Source: Conyzicola lurida
Lineage (GTDB): Bacteria > Actinomycetota > Actinomycetes > Actinomycetales > Microbacteriaceae
Assembly (NCBI RefSeq): GCF_014204935.1
Contig: NZ_JACHMJ010000001.1
Location: 124,001 to 188,000, forward strand
Direction of reading: 5' to 3'
DNA: 64,000 bases
Shown: one piece after another, positions 38,491 through 48,423 of the stretch
Numbering within the stretch: the stretch's first letter is position 1
Layout of the letters: each line of letters opens with the position of its first letter
Made by a program: the position numbers and the translations under genes
Notes under the pieces: model-generated
The model's database searches: none
What the model was told of the DNA's origin: nothing
What the model saw: the letters and a program-made list of their open reading frames with translations, nothing else

Positions 38491-38865
38491 ATGGCACGTC
38501 TAGCCGGCGTCGACATCCCGCGCGACAAGCGCGTAGAGGTCGCACTGACTTACATCTACGGTGTTGGCCGCACGAGCGCTCTCAAAACGCTCGCCGACAC
38601 CCAGATCAGCGGCGAGATCCGCGTAAAGGATCTCACCGATGACCAGCTCGTTGCACTTCGCGACTACATCGAAGTCAACTTCAAGGTAGAAGGTGACCTC
38701 CGTCGTGAGGTCGCCGCCGACATCCGCCGCAAGGTCGAGATCGGTTCCTACCAGGGCATCCGCCACCGTCGTGGACTTCCGGTCCACGGCCAGCGCACCA
38801 AGACCAACGCTCGTACCCGTAAGGGCCCGAAGCGCACCGTAGCCGGCAAGAAGAAGGCGCGCTAG
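38491..38865 (+). CDS. rpsM: 30S ribosomal protein S13
   Basis: Head protein contacting the P-site tRNA and L5; 124 residues. Starts [20 protein letters not shown] and ends in the basic [20 protein letters not shown] tail. ACAGGAG RBS upstream. rpsK follows after 64 bases. Confidence 0.99.
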   Translation: MARLAGVDIPRDKRVEVALTYIYGVGRTSALKTLADTQISGEIRVKDLTDDQLVALRDYIEVNFKVEGDLRREVAADIRRKVEIGSYQGIRHRRGLPVHGQRTKTNARTRKGPKRTVAGKKKAR

Positions 38866-38929
38866 TCCCTGGCCTCGCCAGTGACTACGCCTTCCACGCC
38901 CGTACGTACATAAGACTTCGGAGAAAATA

Positions 38930-39328
38930 ATGGCAGCACCAAAAGCCGCGGCTCGTAAGCCTCGCAAGAAGGAAAAGAAGAACGTCGCCGTGGGCCAGGC
39001 CCACATCAAGTCGACGTTCAACAACACGATCGTGACGATCACCGACCCCACCGGAGCTGTTATCAGCTGGGCGTCGTCGGGAACCGTCGGCTTCAAGGGT
39101 TCGCGCAAGTCGACCCCGTTCGCCGCACAGCTGTCGGCAGAGTCTGCCGCCCGCCAGGCGCAGGAGCACGGCATGAAGAAGGTCGACGTTTTCGTCAAGG
39201 GACCCGGCTCCGGCCGCGAGACCGCGATCCGTTCGCTCCAGGCCGCTGGCCTGGAGGTCGGCTCGATCAGCGACGTTACCCCGCAGGCGCACAACGGTTG
39301 CCGCCCGCCCAAGCGTCGCCGCGTCTAA
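38930..39328 (+). CDS. rpsK: 30S ribosomal protein S11
   Basis: Platform protein near the Shine-Dalgarno cleft; 132 residues. Conserved [18 protein letters not shown] and [18 protein letters not shown]. In many bacteria rpsD follows; here the next gene is rpoA, after a 157-base gap with a palindromic repeat. Confidence 0.99.
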   Translation: MAAPKAAARKPRKKEKKNVAVGQAHIKSTFNNTIVTITDPTGAVISWASSGTVGFKGSRKSTPFAAQLSAESAARQAQEHGMKKVDVFVKGPGSGRETAIRSLQAAGLEVGSISDVTPQAHNGCRPPKRRRV

Positions 39329-39342
39329 CTCCACCGTCGATC

Positions 39343-39383
39343 GAGCCTGTCGGGATTTCTCAGCGAGAAATCCCGGCAGGCTC
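39343..39383. repeat. Full palindromic dispersed repeat in the rpsK-rpoA gap
   Basis: Arms of 19 bases, 39343-39361 and 39365-39383, with loop AGC and one G-U-compatible mismatch. The right arm and following bases (39375-39390) match 11937-11952 in 15 of 16 positions. No T run follows. Confidence 0.8.
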
Positions 39384-39485
39384 AATCCGCGTGATCTTTC
39401 CTCTTCACAACTCAACAACTGACGGGCCGCCACCCGTCACATCCCAAGTGTCATATAGCGGACACTTTGCCGAAAGGAATCACCA

Positions 39486-40481
39486 GTGCTGATTGCACAG
39501 CGTCCAACTCTTGCCGAAGAGAACATCTCCGAGTTCCGTTCGCGGTTCGTCATCGAGCCGCTCGAGCCCGGCTTCGGTTACACCCTCGGAAACTCGCTTC
39601 GCCGCACCCTTCTTTCTTCGATCCCCGGCGCTGCCGTCACGAGCATCCGCATTGACGGTGTTCTGCACGAGTTCAGCACGGTTCCCGGAGTCAAGGAAGA
39701 CGTCACCGAGGTCATCCTGAACATCAAGGGCCTCGTCGTCTCGAGCGAGCACGACGAGCCCATCACGGCGTACCTGCGCAAGCAGGGTGCCGGCCAGGTT
39801 ACGGCCGCCGACATCTCCGCTCCGGCCGGTGTCGAGATCCACAACCCCGAGCTGCTCATCGCGACGCTCAACGAGAAGGCGAAGTTCGAACTCGAACTCA
39901 CCATCGAGCGTGGCCGTGGCTACGTCTCCGCGACGCAGAACCGCAGCGAGTTCAGCGAGGCCGGCCAGATTCCGGTCGACTCGATCTACTCGCCCGTTCT
40001 CAAGGTGACCTACCGCGTCGAGGCGACTCGTGCCGGTGAGCGCACCGACTTCGACCGCCTGGTCGTCGACGTCGAGACCAAGCCGGCGATCACCCCGCGT
40101 GACGCCATCGCTTCGGCCGGTCGCACGCTGACCGAGCTGTTCGGCCTGGCTCGTGAGCTCAACACCGCCGCCGAGGGCATCGAGATCGGCCCCGCGCCGG
40201 TCGACGCCGTCCTCTCCAGCGAGCTGAGCATGCCCATTGAAGACCTCGACCTGTCTGTGCGCAGCTACAACTGCCTCAAGCGCGAGGGAATCAACACCGT
40301 GAGCGAACTCGTCGCACTGTCGGAGACGCAGCTCATGAACATCCGCAACTTCGGACAGAAGTCGGTCGACGAGGTCAAGGACAAGCTCGTCGAGATGGGA
40401 CTGTCCCTCAAGGACTCGGTTCCCGGCTTCGATGGCGCCCACTTCTACGGCGGCTACGACGACGAAGAGCCCACCGCCTAA
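39486..40481 (+). CDS. rpoA: RNA polymerase alpha subunit
   Basis: Assembly scaffold of RNA polymerase and target of activators; 331 residues. GTG 39486 follows GAAAGGAA. The alpha-NTD (about 1-230) has the dimer motif [20 protein letters not shown]; the alpha-CTD (about 250-315) has [19 protein letters not shown]. The C-terminus is acidic. rplQ follows after 46 bases. Confidence 0.99.
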   Translation: MLIAQRPTLAEENISEFRSRFVIEPLEPGFGYTLGNSLRRTLLSSIPGAAVTSIRIDGVLHEFSTVPGVKEDVTEVILNIKGLVVSSEHDEPITAYLRKQGAGQVTAADISAPAGVEIHNPELLIATLNEKAKFELELTIERGRGYVSATQNRSEFSEAGQIPVDSIYSPVLKVTYRVEATRAGERTDFDRLVVDVETKPAITPRDAIASAGRTLTELFGLARELNTAAEGIEIGPAPVDAVLSSELSMPIEDLDLSVRSYNCLKREGINTVSELVALSETQLMNIRNFGQKSVDEVKDKLVEMGLSLKDSVPGFDGAHFYGGYDDEEPTA

Positions 40482-40527
40482 TTCGGCGTTCTCGATTTCG
40501 ACTTCCTCACATACTGGAGATTAACTA

Positions 40528-41046
40528 ATGGCAGCACCTACCAAGGGACCCCGCCTCGGCGGCGGACCGGCGCACGAGCGCCTGATGCTCGCGAACCTCG
40601 CGGCATCGCTCATCACCCACAAGAGCATCAAGACCACCGAGACGAAGGCCAAGCGCATGCGCCCCCTCGTCGAGCGCATGGTCACCTTCGCCAAGCGCGG
40701 AGACCTGCACGCCCGCCGTCGCGTCCTCGCCACCATCGGTGACAAGACCGTCGTGCACGAGCTGTTCACCGAGGTCGCACCCCTGGTCGCCGACCGCGAG
40801 GGTGGCTACACGCGCATCACCAAGCTCGGCTTCCGCAAGGGCGACAACGCTTCCATGGTTCAGATCGAGCTCGTTCTCGAGCCCGTGAACCCGAAGCCCA
40901 AGTCGGCGAAGAAGACGGCAGCTGCTGCAGCGGCTTCCACTCCCGCCGCTGCTGTCGAGGAGCCCGTCGTCGAGGAGGAGACCGAAGAGGTCGCCGCCGC
41001 TGACGAGGTCACCACCGACGAGGCGCCCGCCGAGGACGCCAAGTAG
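40528..41046 (+). CDS. rplQ: 50S ribosomal protein L17 with an acidic tail
   Basis: Large-subunit protein, 172 residues. The core (1-121) includes [20 protein letters not shown] and [18 protein letters not shown]. Residues 122-172 are an Ala-rich tail that turns strongly acidic (many Glu/Asp), absent from the usual 120-130 residue L17. Last gene of the alpha operon, followed by a strong terminator. Confidence 0.98.
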   Translation: MAAPTKGPRLGGGPAHERLMLANLAASLITHKSIKTTETKAKRMRPLVERMVTFAKRGDLHARRRVLATIGDKTVVHELFTEVAPLVADREGGYTRITKLGFRKGDNASMVQIELVLEPVNPKPKSAKKTAAAAAASTPAAAVEEPVVEEETEEVAAADEVTTDEAPAEDAK

Positions 41047-41062
41047 TCTCAGCTCCACCCGG

Positions 41063-41096
41063 ACCGGCCCCGCTCATCGAGCGGGGCCGGTTCTGG
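41063..41096 (+). terminator. Terminator of the alpha operon
   Basis: ACCGGCCCCGCT (41063-41074), loop CATCG, AGCGGGGCCGGT (41080-41091), then TCTGG. A perfect 12-bp stem 16 bases after the rplQ stop. Confidence 0.8.
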
Positions 41097-41136
41097 TTAA
41101 GCGGCCGGGGCCGCCGGGGAATCGTGCCTGCGGGTG

Positions 41137-41225
41137 TTCAGGATTCAGGATGGCGCGGGCCCGACGGCCGCGACGGCCCCGGTATCGCGCGGATGCCCCG
41201 GCCGTCGGCGCCGATCCAGCCTGAA
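41137..41225. repeat. Imperfect inverted repeat between rplQ and the acyltransferase gene
   Basis: TTCAGG at 41137 and CCTGAA at 41220-41225 are outer arms; GACGGCC/GGCCGTC lie inside. It is very GC-rich and could end minus-strand transcription from the acyltransferase gene. No gene is visible in 41047-41249. Confidence 0.4.
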
Positions 41226-41249
41226 TGACGAACACGAGCGCGGGGCGGC

Positions 41250-43160
41250 TCAGCGCTCGGCAATCTTGTCGCCGCTGTCGTGCGGCCCGCCGTTGAGCTC
41301 GGGCTGCTCGACCAGCCGGGTCAGCGCGTCGGAGACCGCGCCGACGTAGATGCCGCCGCCCACGGGACCGCCCGCGTGGATCTGGTCCTGGGCGAGCAGG
41401 TCGAGGCGGGGCTGGATCGCCTCCTGCCAACGCGCGAGCTCGACGGTACGCATCCGGTCGGCGTAGCCGTGCAGGATCGTGTTCACCCCGTCGGTCCAGC
41501 CGCGCGGCGCCTGCACATCGACGAGCACGATCTGGGTGCGGCGCCCCACGATGTCCTTCACCTTCTGCAGGGTGTCGGCGCTGATCGACCCGTTCGTGCC
41601 GAGACCGAGCAGCAGGTACGGGCGCATCTGCTTCGAGTCGACGAGGCCCTGCACGATCCCGGGCGCCGCCGACATCTGCCGTGACACCACGGCGTCGATC
41701 GAGATGCCCGGGAACGCCGCGGTGAGCTCGGGGGCCACGGCCAGCATGACCGAGTCACCGATGGCGGTGATTTTGTCGCCGGACGGGAGGTCGGGCGCCA
41801 CGGTGGGCGCGGGTGTCGCCTCCGCTGCCTCGCGGGCCTCGGCCTCGGCGATGGCCGCGGCCCCCGCCCGGATGCGCGCCTCGGCCAGACCGTCGCCGGG
41901 GTCGGAGGCGATCGCGCCGATGCTGAGCGCGAGCGCGGCGACGGCGGCCACGCTCACGACGGTGGCGCGGGTGAACGCCGCCCGGTCACGGCCCCAGTGG
42001 TCCCGGCGCCACTGCCGGGTGAAGCGGGAGGCACCGGCGCGCAGCCCGATGCGGCGGATCGGCTGCTCGACGAAGCGGTAGGAGAGCGCTGAGACCACCA
42101 CGGTGATCGCGACCGCGGCGAGTGCGGTCACGAGCGCCGACGCGTCGGAGGGCTGGGCGGCGGTCACCAGCACGAACACCGGCCAGTGCCAGAGGTAGAG
42201 CCCGTACGAGCGCTCACCGATCCAGCGCAGCGGCTGCGCATCGAGCGAGCGTCCGAGCAGGCTGCCCGGAACCGTCACGCAGGCGATCGCGATCACGCTG
42301 AACACGGCGACGCGTGCGAGGCCTCCCTCGTACATGGAACTGCCACTCTCCGGCATCCACATGGCTATGGCGACAAGGGCGGCCACCGCCACCAGCCCGC
42401 CCGCGCCGACGAACGCACGCTCCCGCCGCGTGGTCGGCAACAGCGCGCCCGGCCAGTCGTGCCGAACGATCGCGAGCGCGGCACCGAGCGCGAGCCCGAA
42501 GCTGTGCGTGTCGGTGCCGTAGTAGACCCGGGTGGTGGCGCCGTCGGCGGCGAGAAGAGCCATGCCCAGAGCGGATGCCGCGGCGACCAGCAGCACGAAC
42601 CCGAGACGGAACCGCCGCGAGGGCACCGCCCAGAGCAGCACGACGAGCAGCGGCCAGACGAGGTAGAACTGTTCCTCCACCGCGAGGGACCACAGGTTGC
42701 GGAACAGCTCGGGCGTCGTGGCATCGAGGTAGCTGCCGCCGTCGGCGATCGCGAGCCAGTTGTAGCTGAAGGTGGAGGCGCCGAGCATCTGCCGGCCGAT
42801 GCCGACCAGAACGTCGCCGCCGACGAAGAACGCCGCGGCACCGCAGGCGAGCAGCACGAGCGCGAGCGCGGGCAGCAGTCGTCGTGCGCGCCGGCGCCAG
42901 AAGCCCAGAACGTCGATGCCGCCGGTGGCGGTGCGCTCGCGCAGCAGCAGGCTCGTGATCAGAAATCCGCTGACGGGGAAGAAGATGTCGACGCCGAGAT
43001 AACCGCCCGGCAGGAGCCCGGCGCCGACGTGGAACAGCACGACCAGGGTCACCGCGATCGCCCGCAAACCGTCGAGGCCTGCGAGCCGGTCTCCGGTAAA
43101 ACGCACCGGGGGAGAAGTAAGAGTTGACGTCATAGTGGGAGGCGCTGTCGTCGAGCGCAT
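41250..43160 (-). CDS. Acyltransferase 3 / SGNH O-acyltransferase (OafA-like)
   Basis: Membrane enzyme that moves acyl groups across the membrane onto surface polysaccharide or peptidoglycan. The 636-residue protein has an N-terminal acyltransferase-3 domain of about ten helices (LDGLRAIAVTLVVLFHVG with the key His, then GVDIFFPVSGFLI and FWRRRARRLLPA). After an Ala-rich linker, a periplasmic-side SGNH domain (about 440-636) carries GDSVM, GTNGS and DQIHAGG (Asp-x-x-His), so the catalytic residues are intact. ATG 43160 or 43133 could be the start. It separates rplQ from truA, which are adjacent in many actinobacteria, and overlaps the truA promoter region. Confidence 0.9.
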   Translation of the reverse strand: MRSTTAPPTMTSTLTSPPVRFTGDRLAGLDGLRAIAVTLVVLFHVGAGLLPGGYLGVDIFFPVSGFLITSLLLRERTATGGIDVLGFWRRRARRLLPALALVLLACGAAAFFVGGDVLVGIGRQMLGASTFSYNWLAIADGGSYLDATTPELFRNLWSLAVEEQFYLVWPLLVVLLWAVPSRRFRLGFVLLVAAASALGMALLAADGATTRVYYGTDTHSFGLALGAALAIVRHDWPGALLPTTRRERAFVGAGGLVAVAALVAIAMWMPESGSSMYEGGLARVAVFSVIAIACVTVPGSLLGRSLDAQPLRWIGERSYGLYLWHWPVFVLVTAAQPSDASALVTALAAVAITVVVSALSYRFVEQPIRRIGLRAGASRFTRQWRRDHWGRDRAAFTRATVVSVAAVAALALSIGAIASDPGDGLAEARIRAGAAAIAEAEAREAAEATPAPTVAPDLPSGDKITAIGDSVMLAVAPELTAAFPGISIDAVVSRQMSAAPGIVQGLVDSKQMRPYLLLGLGTNGSISADTLQKVKDIVGRRTQIVLVDVQAPRGWTDGVNTILHGYADRMRTVELARWQEAIQPRLDLLAQDQIHAGGPVGGGIYVGAVSDALTRLVEQPELNGGPHDSGDKIAER

Positions 43161-43170
43161 CCGACCAGCC

Positions 43171-43176
43171 TAGACT
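43171..43176 (+). promoter_or_regulatory. -10 element of a probably leaderless truA start
   Basis: TAGACT, 6 bases, then the GTG start at 43183. Transcription would begin at or next to the start codon. No Shine-Dalgarno is visible. The same geometry occurs before tsaB and the RarD-like gene. Confidence 0.55.
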
Positions 43177-43182
43177 CGCTGG

Positions 43183-44193
43183 GTGGAAAGTGACGGGACC
43201 AGGCGAGTACGACTGGACATTTCGTACGACGGGACGAACTTCTCCGGATGGGGTGCTCAGCCCGGCCTGCGCACCGTCCAGGGGGAGCTCGAGAACGCCT
43301 TGGCCGTCATCCTGAGAAAGTACGGGGAGCCGCCCGTGTTGACCGTGGCAGGCCGCACCGACGCCGGTGTGCACGCCCGCGGCCAGGTCGCCCACGTCGA
43401 CCTCAACCCGGCCCAGATCGCGAAGCTCGAGAAGCACCGCGGTGGGCCGAACGCCCCGCAGAACCAGGCTCCCGCCGCGCTCGCCCGCCGGCTCAACGGA
43501 CTCGCCGGACTCGACAGCGACGTCTGGGTCACCGACGCCAGCTGGGCGCCCGAGGGCTTCGACGCGCGCTTCTCCGCGATCTGGCGCCGCTACGAGTACC
43601 GGGTCGCCGACGCCTCCGCGCCGCGTAACCCGCTCGTGCGCAACAACACCGTGTGGCACCACGCCACGCTCGACCTCGCGGCGATGCAGCTCGCCGCGTT
43701 CTCGCTGGTCGGGCTCCACGACTGGGCGTCGTACTGCAAGCCGCGCCCCGGGTCGACGACCATCCGCGAACTGCAGGAGTTCAGCTGGGAACGCCTCGAC
43801 GACGGCGTGCTCGTCGCGCACATCAAAGCGGACGCGTTCTGCCACAGCATGGTGCGCGCCCTCGTCGGCGCGTGCGTCGCGGTGGGGGAGGGCAAGCTCG
43901 GCATCGAGAGCCTCGCCATCCTGCGCGACCAGCTCGAACGCACGAGCGATTTCAAGGTGATGCCGGCCAAGGGGCTCGTCTTCACCGAGGTGGGCTACCC
44001 CGACGACCACGAGCTGCTCGAGCGCGCGGAGCTCACGCGCCGCCGCCGGGGCGTCGTGGTCTGGGACGACCGCATCACCGCCATGCGTCACGCCGAGGGC
44101 CAGGCGCTCCTCGCTGCCCGCGCGAAAGAGGCGGAGGAGTTCACGCGGGGCGCATCCGGCCCGTCTTTGACTCAGACACCACCCGTGGACTAG
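43183..44193 (+). CDS. truA: tRNA pseudouridine(38-40) synthase TruA
   Basis: Converts U38-U40 of the tRNA anticodon arm to pseudouridine. The catalytic Asp lies in AGRTDAGVHARGQVAH. The 336-residue protein is longer than the usual 250-290: an insert of about 20 residues follows VDLNPAQ and a 30-residue Ala/Glu tail ends the protein. GTG 43183 is probably leaderless. rplM follows after a promoter. Confidence 0.96.
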   Translation: MESDGTRRVRLDISYDGTNFSGWGAQPGLRTVQGELENALAVILRKYGEPPVLTVAGRTDAGVHARGQVAHVDLNPAQIAKLEKHRGGPNAPQNQAPAALARRLNGLAGLDSDVWVTDASWAPEGFDARFSAIWRRYEYRVADASAPRNPLVRNNTVWHHATLDLAAMQLAAFSLVGLHDWASYCKPRPGSTTIRELQEFSWERLDDGVLVAHIKADAFCHSMVRALVGACVAVGEGKLGIESLAILRDQLERTSDFKVMPAKGLVFTEVGYPDDHELLERAELTRRRRGVVVWDDRITAMRHAEGQALLAARAKEAEEFTRGASGPSLTQTPPVD

Positions 44194-44196
44194 TGT
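44167..44196 (+). promoter_or_regulatory. Promoter of rplM-rpsI
   Basis: TTGACT (44167-44172), 18 bases, TAGTGT (44191-44196), overlapping the end of truA. Transcription near 44203 leaves a leader of about 130 bases, with no other gene in it. Confidence 0.65.
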
Positions 44197-44336
44197 AGAC
44201 CCTTGGTGTCTGTGCCCCTGTGCCCGACACCCGATCATGAGCCCTCCACCGGCGTCGTTCCCTGCTATTGCTGCAGAAACGGTCCATCGGAGCGGGATTC
44301 ACGAACAACTCACTCGATCAAGAAGGCAGCACTACT

Positions 44337-44783
44337 GTGACTCGTACTTTTTCCCCCACGCCGGAGGATGTCCAGCGCGAATGGCTCATCATTGACGCAG
44401 AGAACATCGTTCTCGGCCGTCTTGCCAGCCACGTCGCTGCGCTCCTGCGCGGCAAGCACAAGGCGACTTTCGCTCCCCACATGGACATGGGCGACTTCGT
44501 CATCATCATCAACGCGGAGAAGGTCGCCCTCACCGGCTCCAAGCTCCTGCAGAAGAAGGCCTACCGCCACTCGGGCTACCCGGGCGGCCTGACGGCGACC
44601 ACGTACTCGGAGCTGCTCGAGAAGCACCCGACCCGCGCGGTGGAGAAGGCTGTTCGCGGCATGCTCCCGAAGAACTCGATTGGTCGCGCACAGCTGACCA
44701 AGCTCAAGGTCTACACCGGCACCGAGCACCCTCACGCTGCTCAGCAGCCGAAGATCTACACCCTTTCCCAGGTCGCTCAGTAG
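44337..44783 (+). CDS. rplM: 50S ribosomal protein L13
   Basis: Early-assembly large-subunit protein; 148 residues. GTG 44337 ([20 protein letters not shown]) is chosen over an in-frame upstream start because similarity begins here. Conserved [20 protein letters not shown] and AVRGMLPKN. rpsI follows after 31 bases. Confidence 0.98.
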   Translation: MTRTFSPTPEDVQREWLIIDAENIVLGRLASHVAALLRGKHKATFAPHMDMGDFVIIINAEKVALTGSKLLQKKAYRHSGYPGGLTATTYSELLEKHPTRAVEKAVRGMLPKNSIGRAQLTKLKVYTGTEHPHAAQQPKIYTLSQVAQ

Positions 44784-44814
44784 CGCCGGCTTAGAAACTA
44801 AGGACGTAACTACC

Positions 44815-45300
44815 GTGGCTCAGATTTCAGACATCATCGAAGAGGCTCCTCAGAGCTACTCGACCGAGACGCCCGCCGAGGCAGCCGTCAAGGCTCCCCG
44901 CGCAGTGCTCAACGTTCCCGGCGCTGCCGTGGGTCGTCGCAAGCAGGCAATCGCCCGCGTGCGCATCACCCCCGGAACCGGCACCGCGACCGTCAACGGC
45001 CGTGAACTCGCCGAGTACTTCCCCAACAAGCTGCACCAGCAGCTGATCAACGACCCGTTCAAGGTCCTCGACCTCCTCGGCTCGTACGACGTGGTCGCGA
45101 AGATCACCGGCGGCGGCCCCTCGGGCCAGGCGGGCGCACTGCGTCTCGCCATCGCACGTTCGCTCAACGGCATCGACCGTGAGAACAACCGCGCGGCCCT
45201 CAAGAAGGCTGGCTTCCTCACCCGTGACGCTCGCGTCATCGAGCGCAAGAAGGCCGGTCTCAAGAAGGCACGTAAGGCTTCGCAGTTCTCGAAGCGTTAA
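44815..45300 (+). CDS. rpsI: 30S ribosomal protein S9 with an N-terminal arm
   Basis: Its C-terminal tail reaches the P-site tRNA; the protein ends RKASQFSKR with the conserved final Lys-Arg. 161 residues: about 36 extra Ala/Glu-rich residues precede the core [20 protein letters not shown] 44815. glmM starts 20 bases later. Confidence 0.98.
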   Translation: MAQISDIIEEAPQSYSTETPAEAAVKAPRAVLNVPGAAVGRRKQAIARVRITPGTGTATVNGRELAEYFPNKLHQQLINDPFKVLDLLGSYDVVAKITGGGPSGQAGALRLAIARSLNGIDRENNRAALKKAGFLTRDARVIERKKAGLKKARKASQFSKR

Positions 45301-45320
45301 TCACCCTTCCCTAACGGATC

Positions 45321-46682
45321 ATGCCTCGGCTATTCGGTACGGATGGTGTTCGCGGTCTCGCGAACGACGAGCTGACTGTCGAGCTGTCGCTTGGGCTTGC
45401 CCAAGCGGCAGCCGTCGTGCTCGGTAAAGGACGATTCGCCGACGGCCGGCGCGCTTCGGGGCGCCGGCCGATCGCGGTCGTGGCCAGAGACCCCCGTGTC
45501 TCCGGCGAGTTCATTTCCGCCGCCGTCTCGGCCGGACTCGCCAGCTCAGGCGTCGACGTCTACGACGCCGGCGTCATCCCCACGCCCGCAGCGGCGTTCC
45601 TCATCGCGGACTTCAACGCCGACTTCGGCATCATGATCTCCGCGTCGCACAACCCGGCCCCCGACAACGGCATTAAGATCTTCGCCGTCGGCGGCACCAA
45701 ACTTCCCGACGTCGTCGAGGACCGCATCGAAGCGGCCCTCGGTGAAAAGAAGCTTGCGCCCACGGGCGTCGAGGTCGGCCACATCCGCCGGTTCGCCGAC
45801 GCGGAAGACCGCTACGTCGTACACCTGCTCTCGACCCTGCCGCACCGTCTCGACGGCATCCACGTCGTACTCGACTGTGCCAACGGCGCGGCCGCGGGCG
45901 TCTCGCCCCAGGTCTTCACCGACGCCGGGGCCAAGGTCACCGTGATCGGTGCCGACCCCGACGGCTACAACATCAACGACGGCGTAGGTTCGACCCACCT
46001 CGACAACCTCGCCCGCGCCGTGCTGGAGCACGGCGCCGACGTCGGCATCGCGCACGACGGCGACGCCGACCGCTGCCTCGCGGTCGACGCGCTGGGCAAC
46101 CTGGTCGACGGCGACCAGATCATGGCGGTGATCGCGAACTCCATGAAGGAGCGCGGCCTGCTCAAAGACGACACTCTCGTCGCGACCGTGATGAGCAACC
46201 TCGGCCTGCGCCTCGCGATGGCGGAACGCGGTATCACCGTGGTCACCACCGCCGTCGGCGACCGCTACGTGCTCGAGACCCTGAACGACAAGGGCTACTC
46301 GCTCGGCGGCGAGCAGTCCGGCCACGTCATCATGAGCGACTACGCCACCACGGGCGACGGCATCCTCACCGGTCTGCACCTGCTCGCCGAGATGGCGCGC
46401 ACGGGCAAGACCCTCAACGAGCTGACCTCGATCATGACGGTGTTCCCGCAGATCATGATCAACGTGCGCGGCGTCGACCACCACTCGCTCAAGGGCAACG
46501 CGGGCATCGCCGCCGCGGTCGAGGCCGCGGAGGCGGAACTCGGCGAGACCGGCCGCGTGCTGCTGCGCCCCTCGGGCACCGAGCCGATGGTGCGCGTCAT
46601 GGTGGAAGCGGCCGACCAGTCGACCGCCGACCGCATCGCGCACGAGCTCGCCGAGGTCGTGCGCGCGGAGCTGGCGCTCTAA
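45321..46682 (+). CDS. glmM: Phosphoglucosamine mutase
   Basis: Converts glucosamine-6-phosphate to glucosamine-1-phosphate for UDP-GlcNAc and peptidoglycan. 453 residues. Starts [19 protein letters not shown]; the phosphorylated Ser lies in [12 protein letters not shown]; the metal loop is DGDADR; the sugar loop is GGEQSGH; and the phosphate-binding [12 protein letters not shown] is near the C-terminus. It works right after GlmS, encoded at 49825. It is convergent with coaA, 15 bases away. Confidence 0.98.
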   Translation: MPRLFGTDGVRGLANDELTVELSLGLAQAAAVVLGKGRFADGRRASGRRPIAVVARDPRVSGEFISAAVSAGLASSGVDVYDAGVIPTPAAAFLIADFNADFGIMISASHNPAPDNGIKIFAVGGTKLPDVVEDRIEAALGEKKLAPTGVEVGHIRRFADAEDRYVVHLLSTLPHRLDGIHVVLDCANGAAAGVSPQVFTDAGAKVTVIGADPDGYNINDGVGSTHLDNLARAVLEHGADVGIAHDGDADRCLAVDALGNLVDGDQIMAVIANSMKERGLLKDDTLVATVMSNLGLRLAMAERGITVVTTAVGDRYVLETLNDKGYSLGGEQSGHVIMSDYATTGDGILTGLHLLAEMARTGKTLNELTSIMTVFPQIMINVRGVDHHSLKGNAGIAAAVEAAEAELGETGRVLLRPSGTEPMVRVMVEAADQSTADRIAHELAEVVRAELAL

Positions 46683-46697
46683 GTCCAGCGCGCGGGC

Positions 46698-47645
46698 TCA
46701 GATCTTGCGGAGCAGCACGCTGTCGACCGCGTGCGTCGAGTTCTTGCGCAGCACGAGCGAGGCGCGGGCGCGCGTCGGCAGGATGTTCTGCACCAGGTTC
46801 GGTTCGTTGATGCTCTTCCAGATGCCGGCGGCCCGCGTGCGTGCCTCGTCCTCGCTCAATGAGGCGAAGCGGTGGAAGTACGAGCGCGGGTTGGTGAACG
46901 CCCCGCGCTGCAGGCTGAGGAACCGCTCCTCGTACCAGGTGGCGATGTCGCTCGTGCGGGCGTCCACGTAGATGGTGAAGTCGAACAGGTCGCTCACCGC
47001 GAGCCGGTGACCGGGCGCGGCCGGCTGCAGCACGTTGAGACCCTCGACGATGAGCACGTCGGGCTGGCGCACCACGATTTCCGCGTCGGGGACGATGTCG
47101 TAGTGCAGGTGCGAGTAGAACGGCGACCGCACCTCGGGCGCCCCGCTCTTCACCTGGGTGACGAAGCGCAGTAGTGCGCGGCGGTCGTACGACTCCGGGA
47201 ATCCCTTGCGATCCATGATGCCGCGCTTCTCGAGCTCGGCGTTCGGCCGCAGAAAACCGTCGGTGGTGACGAGCTCGACGCGCGGGGTGTCGTCCCAGCG
47301 GGCGAGTAGCTCGCGTAGCAGGCGCGCGATCGTCGACTTGCCCACGGCCACGGATCCGGCGACGCCGATCACGAACGGGGTGCTGCGGGTGCGGGCCCCG
47401 AGGAACTCCGACGTCGCGGAGTGCAGGTTGCGCGCCCCCGAGACGTAGAGGTTGAGCAGCCGGCTGAGCGGCACGAAGACCTCGCTGACCTCCTGCATGT
47501 CGAGCACGTCGCCCAGCCCGCGCAGCTGCACTATCTCCTGCTGGGTGAGCGGAAGGTGGGTGTGGGGCGCGAGGGCCGCCCAGTCCTGGCGGTTGATCTC
47601 CACAAACGGCGAGAGGTGGCCGTTCGAGCCAGTGAGGTCAGTCAT
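46698..47645 (-). CDS. coaA: Type I pantothenate kinase
   Basis: First step of coenzyme A synthesis. 315 residues, with Walker [12 protein letters not shown] near 93-103 and the conserved TTDGFLRPN and [10 protein letters not shown] segments. Type I enzymes are usually feedback-inhibited by CoA. It shares the minus strand with the TetR gene, 60 bases upstream, but the two are not obviously co-regulated. Confidence 0.98.
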   Translation of the reverse strand: MTDLTGSNGHLSPFVEINRQDWAALAPHTHLPLTQQEIVQLRGLGDVLDMQEVSEVFVPLSRLLNLYVSGARNLHSATSEFLGARTRSTPFVIGVAGSVAVGKSTIARLLRELLARWDDTPRVELVTTDGFLRPNAELEKRGIMDRKGFPESYDRRALLRFVTQVKSGAPEVRSPFYSHLHYDIVPDAEIVVRQPDVLIVEGLNVLQPAAPGHRLAVSDLFDFTIYVDARTSDIATWYEERFLSLQRGAFTNPRSYFHRFASLSEDEARTRAAGIWKSINEPNLVQNILPTRARASLVLRKNSTHAVDSVLLRKI

Positions 47646-47705
47646 CGCGTACAGCCTAATGGCGGCCGGACGCGACCCGAGTCGCGCGGCCGACCACTCA
47701 CGCGG

Positions 47706-48350
47706 TCACTCCGCGAGCACTATCCTGCGGGTCGCCTCGACCAGCCACGCCACGTAGCGGTGCTTCGGCCAGCCGGACTGCACGACCAGCTGGTCGTAAC
47801 TCTCCGGCGAGAGCAGGAACGACAGCGCCGCCGCGATTTCGTCCCGGTCGTCGGCCGAGCCGACCATGCCCCGGCGGTCGAGCTCGGCGACGGCGTCGCG
47901 GTAGTCGGCGCGCCTGCGCTCGAGCAGCCCGGCCAGCGACTCGGCCACGACCGGCTCCGACGTCGCCGCGCTGAGGAAGCCGGCCCAGAGACCCGACGTG
48001 CGCTCGTTGGCGTCCGCGACGAAACCGACGAGCGCCGCGAGAAAGGCGTCGTTGTCCGGGATGTCGGTGATGGCACGCACCGCGTCGCTGTCACCCACGC
48101 TGCGGGGTCCCTCGGACCCGGCGAAGGCCAGCTCGAAGGCGGCCAGCAGGAGGTCGCGCTTGGGGCCGCTGAGTTTGACCGACTCGACGGAGACGCCGGC
48201 GCCCGCGGCGATGTCCGCCAGGGAGGTGCCGGCGTAGCCCCTGCGGGCGAAACACTCTCCGGCCGAGGCGAGGATGCGCTGCCGCGTCTGGGCGGCCTGT
48301 TCTTCGCGCAGGGACGACCGGTACGGCCGGGAAATCGGGGCGTCAGACAT
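47706..48350 (-). CDS. TetR-family transcriptional regulator
   Basis: A 214-residue regulator. N-terminal helix-turn-helix: TRQRILASAGECFARRGYAG followed by TSLADIAAGAGVSVESVK (about 20-58). The C-terminal ligand domain is Ala-rich and not assigned. ATG 48350 (MSDAPISRPYR) is chosen because longer versions would overlap the divergent gene. It is divergent from the glycosyltransferase, with a 19-base dyad operator between them, so it probably represses both. Confidence 0.9.
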   Translation of the reverse strand: MSDAPISRPYRSSLREEQAAQTRQRILASAGECFARRGYAGTSLADIAAGAGVSVESVKLSGPKRDLLLAAFELAFAGSEGPRSVGDSDAVRAITDIPDNDAFLAALVGFVADANERTSGLWAGFLSAATSEPVVAESLAGLLERRRADYRDAVAELDRRGMVGSADDRDEIAAALSFLLSPESYDQLVVQSGWPKHRYVAWLVEATRRIVLAE

Positions 48351-48351
48351 A

Positions 48352-48380
48352 TTGACTGTCCTAACAGGGTAGTGAATACT
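48352..48380 (+). promoter_or_regulatory. Promoter of the glycosyltransferase gene
   Basis: TTGACT (48352-48357), 17 bases, AATACT (48375-48380). Transcription would start near 48387. This rules out the TTG at 48382 as start codon and supports ATG 48424. Confidence 0.7.
48355..48373. promoter_or_regulatory. Probable TetR operator
   Basis: ACTGTCCTAACAGGGTAGT is an imperfect dyad of the form ACTnnCCTnnnAGGnnAGT. It overlaps the -35 and spacer of the glycosyltransferase promoter and lies 5 bases before the TetR start codon, the normal place for a self-regulating TetR site. Confidence 0.6.
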
Positions 48381-48423
48381 TTTGTGCGGCAACCATTCTA
48401 TTCCCCCAGCGAAAGAGACCCGC

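Noticed and set aside
42214-44238. Long minus-strand frame across truA and the acyltransferase gene
   Set aside because: It runs out of phase through both genes; truA and the acyltransferase frame carry all conserved motifs.
48382-48423. TTG start for the glycosyltransferase
   Set aside because: It lies 2 bases after the -10 hexamer, before the expected transcription start.
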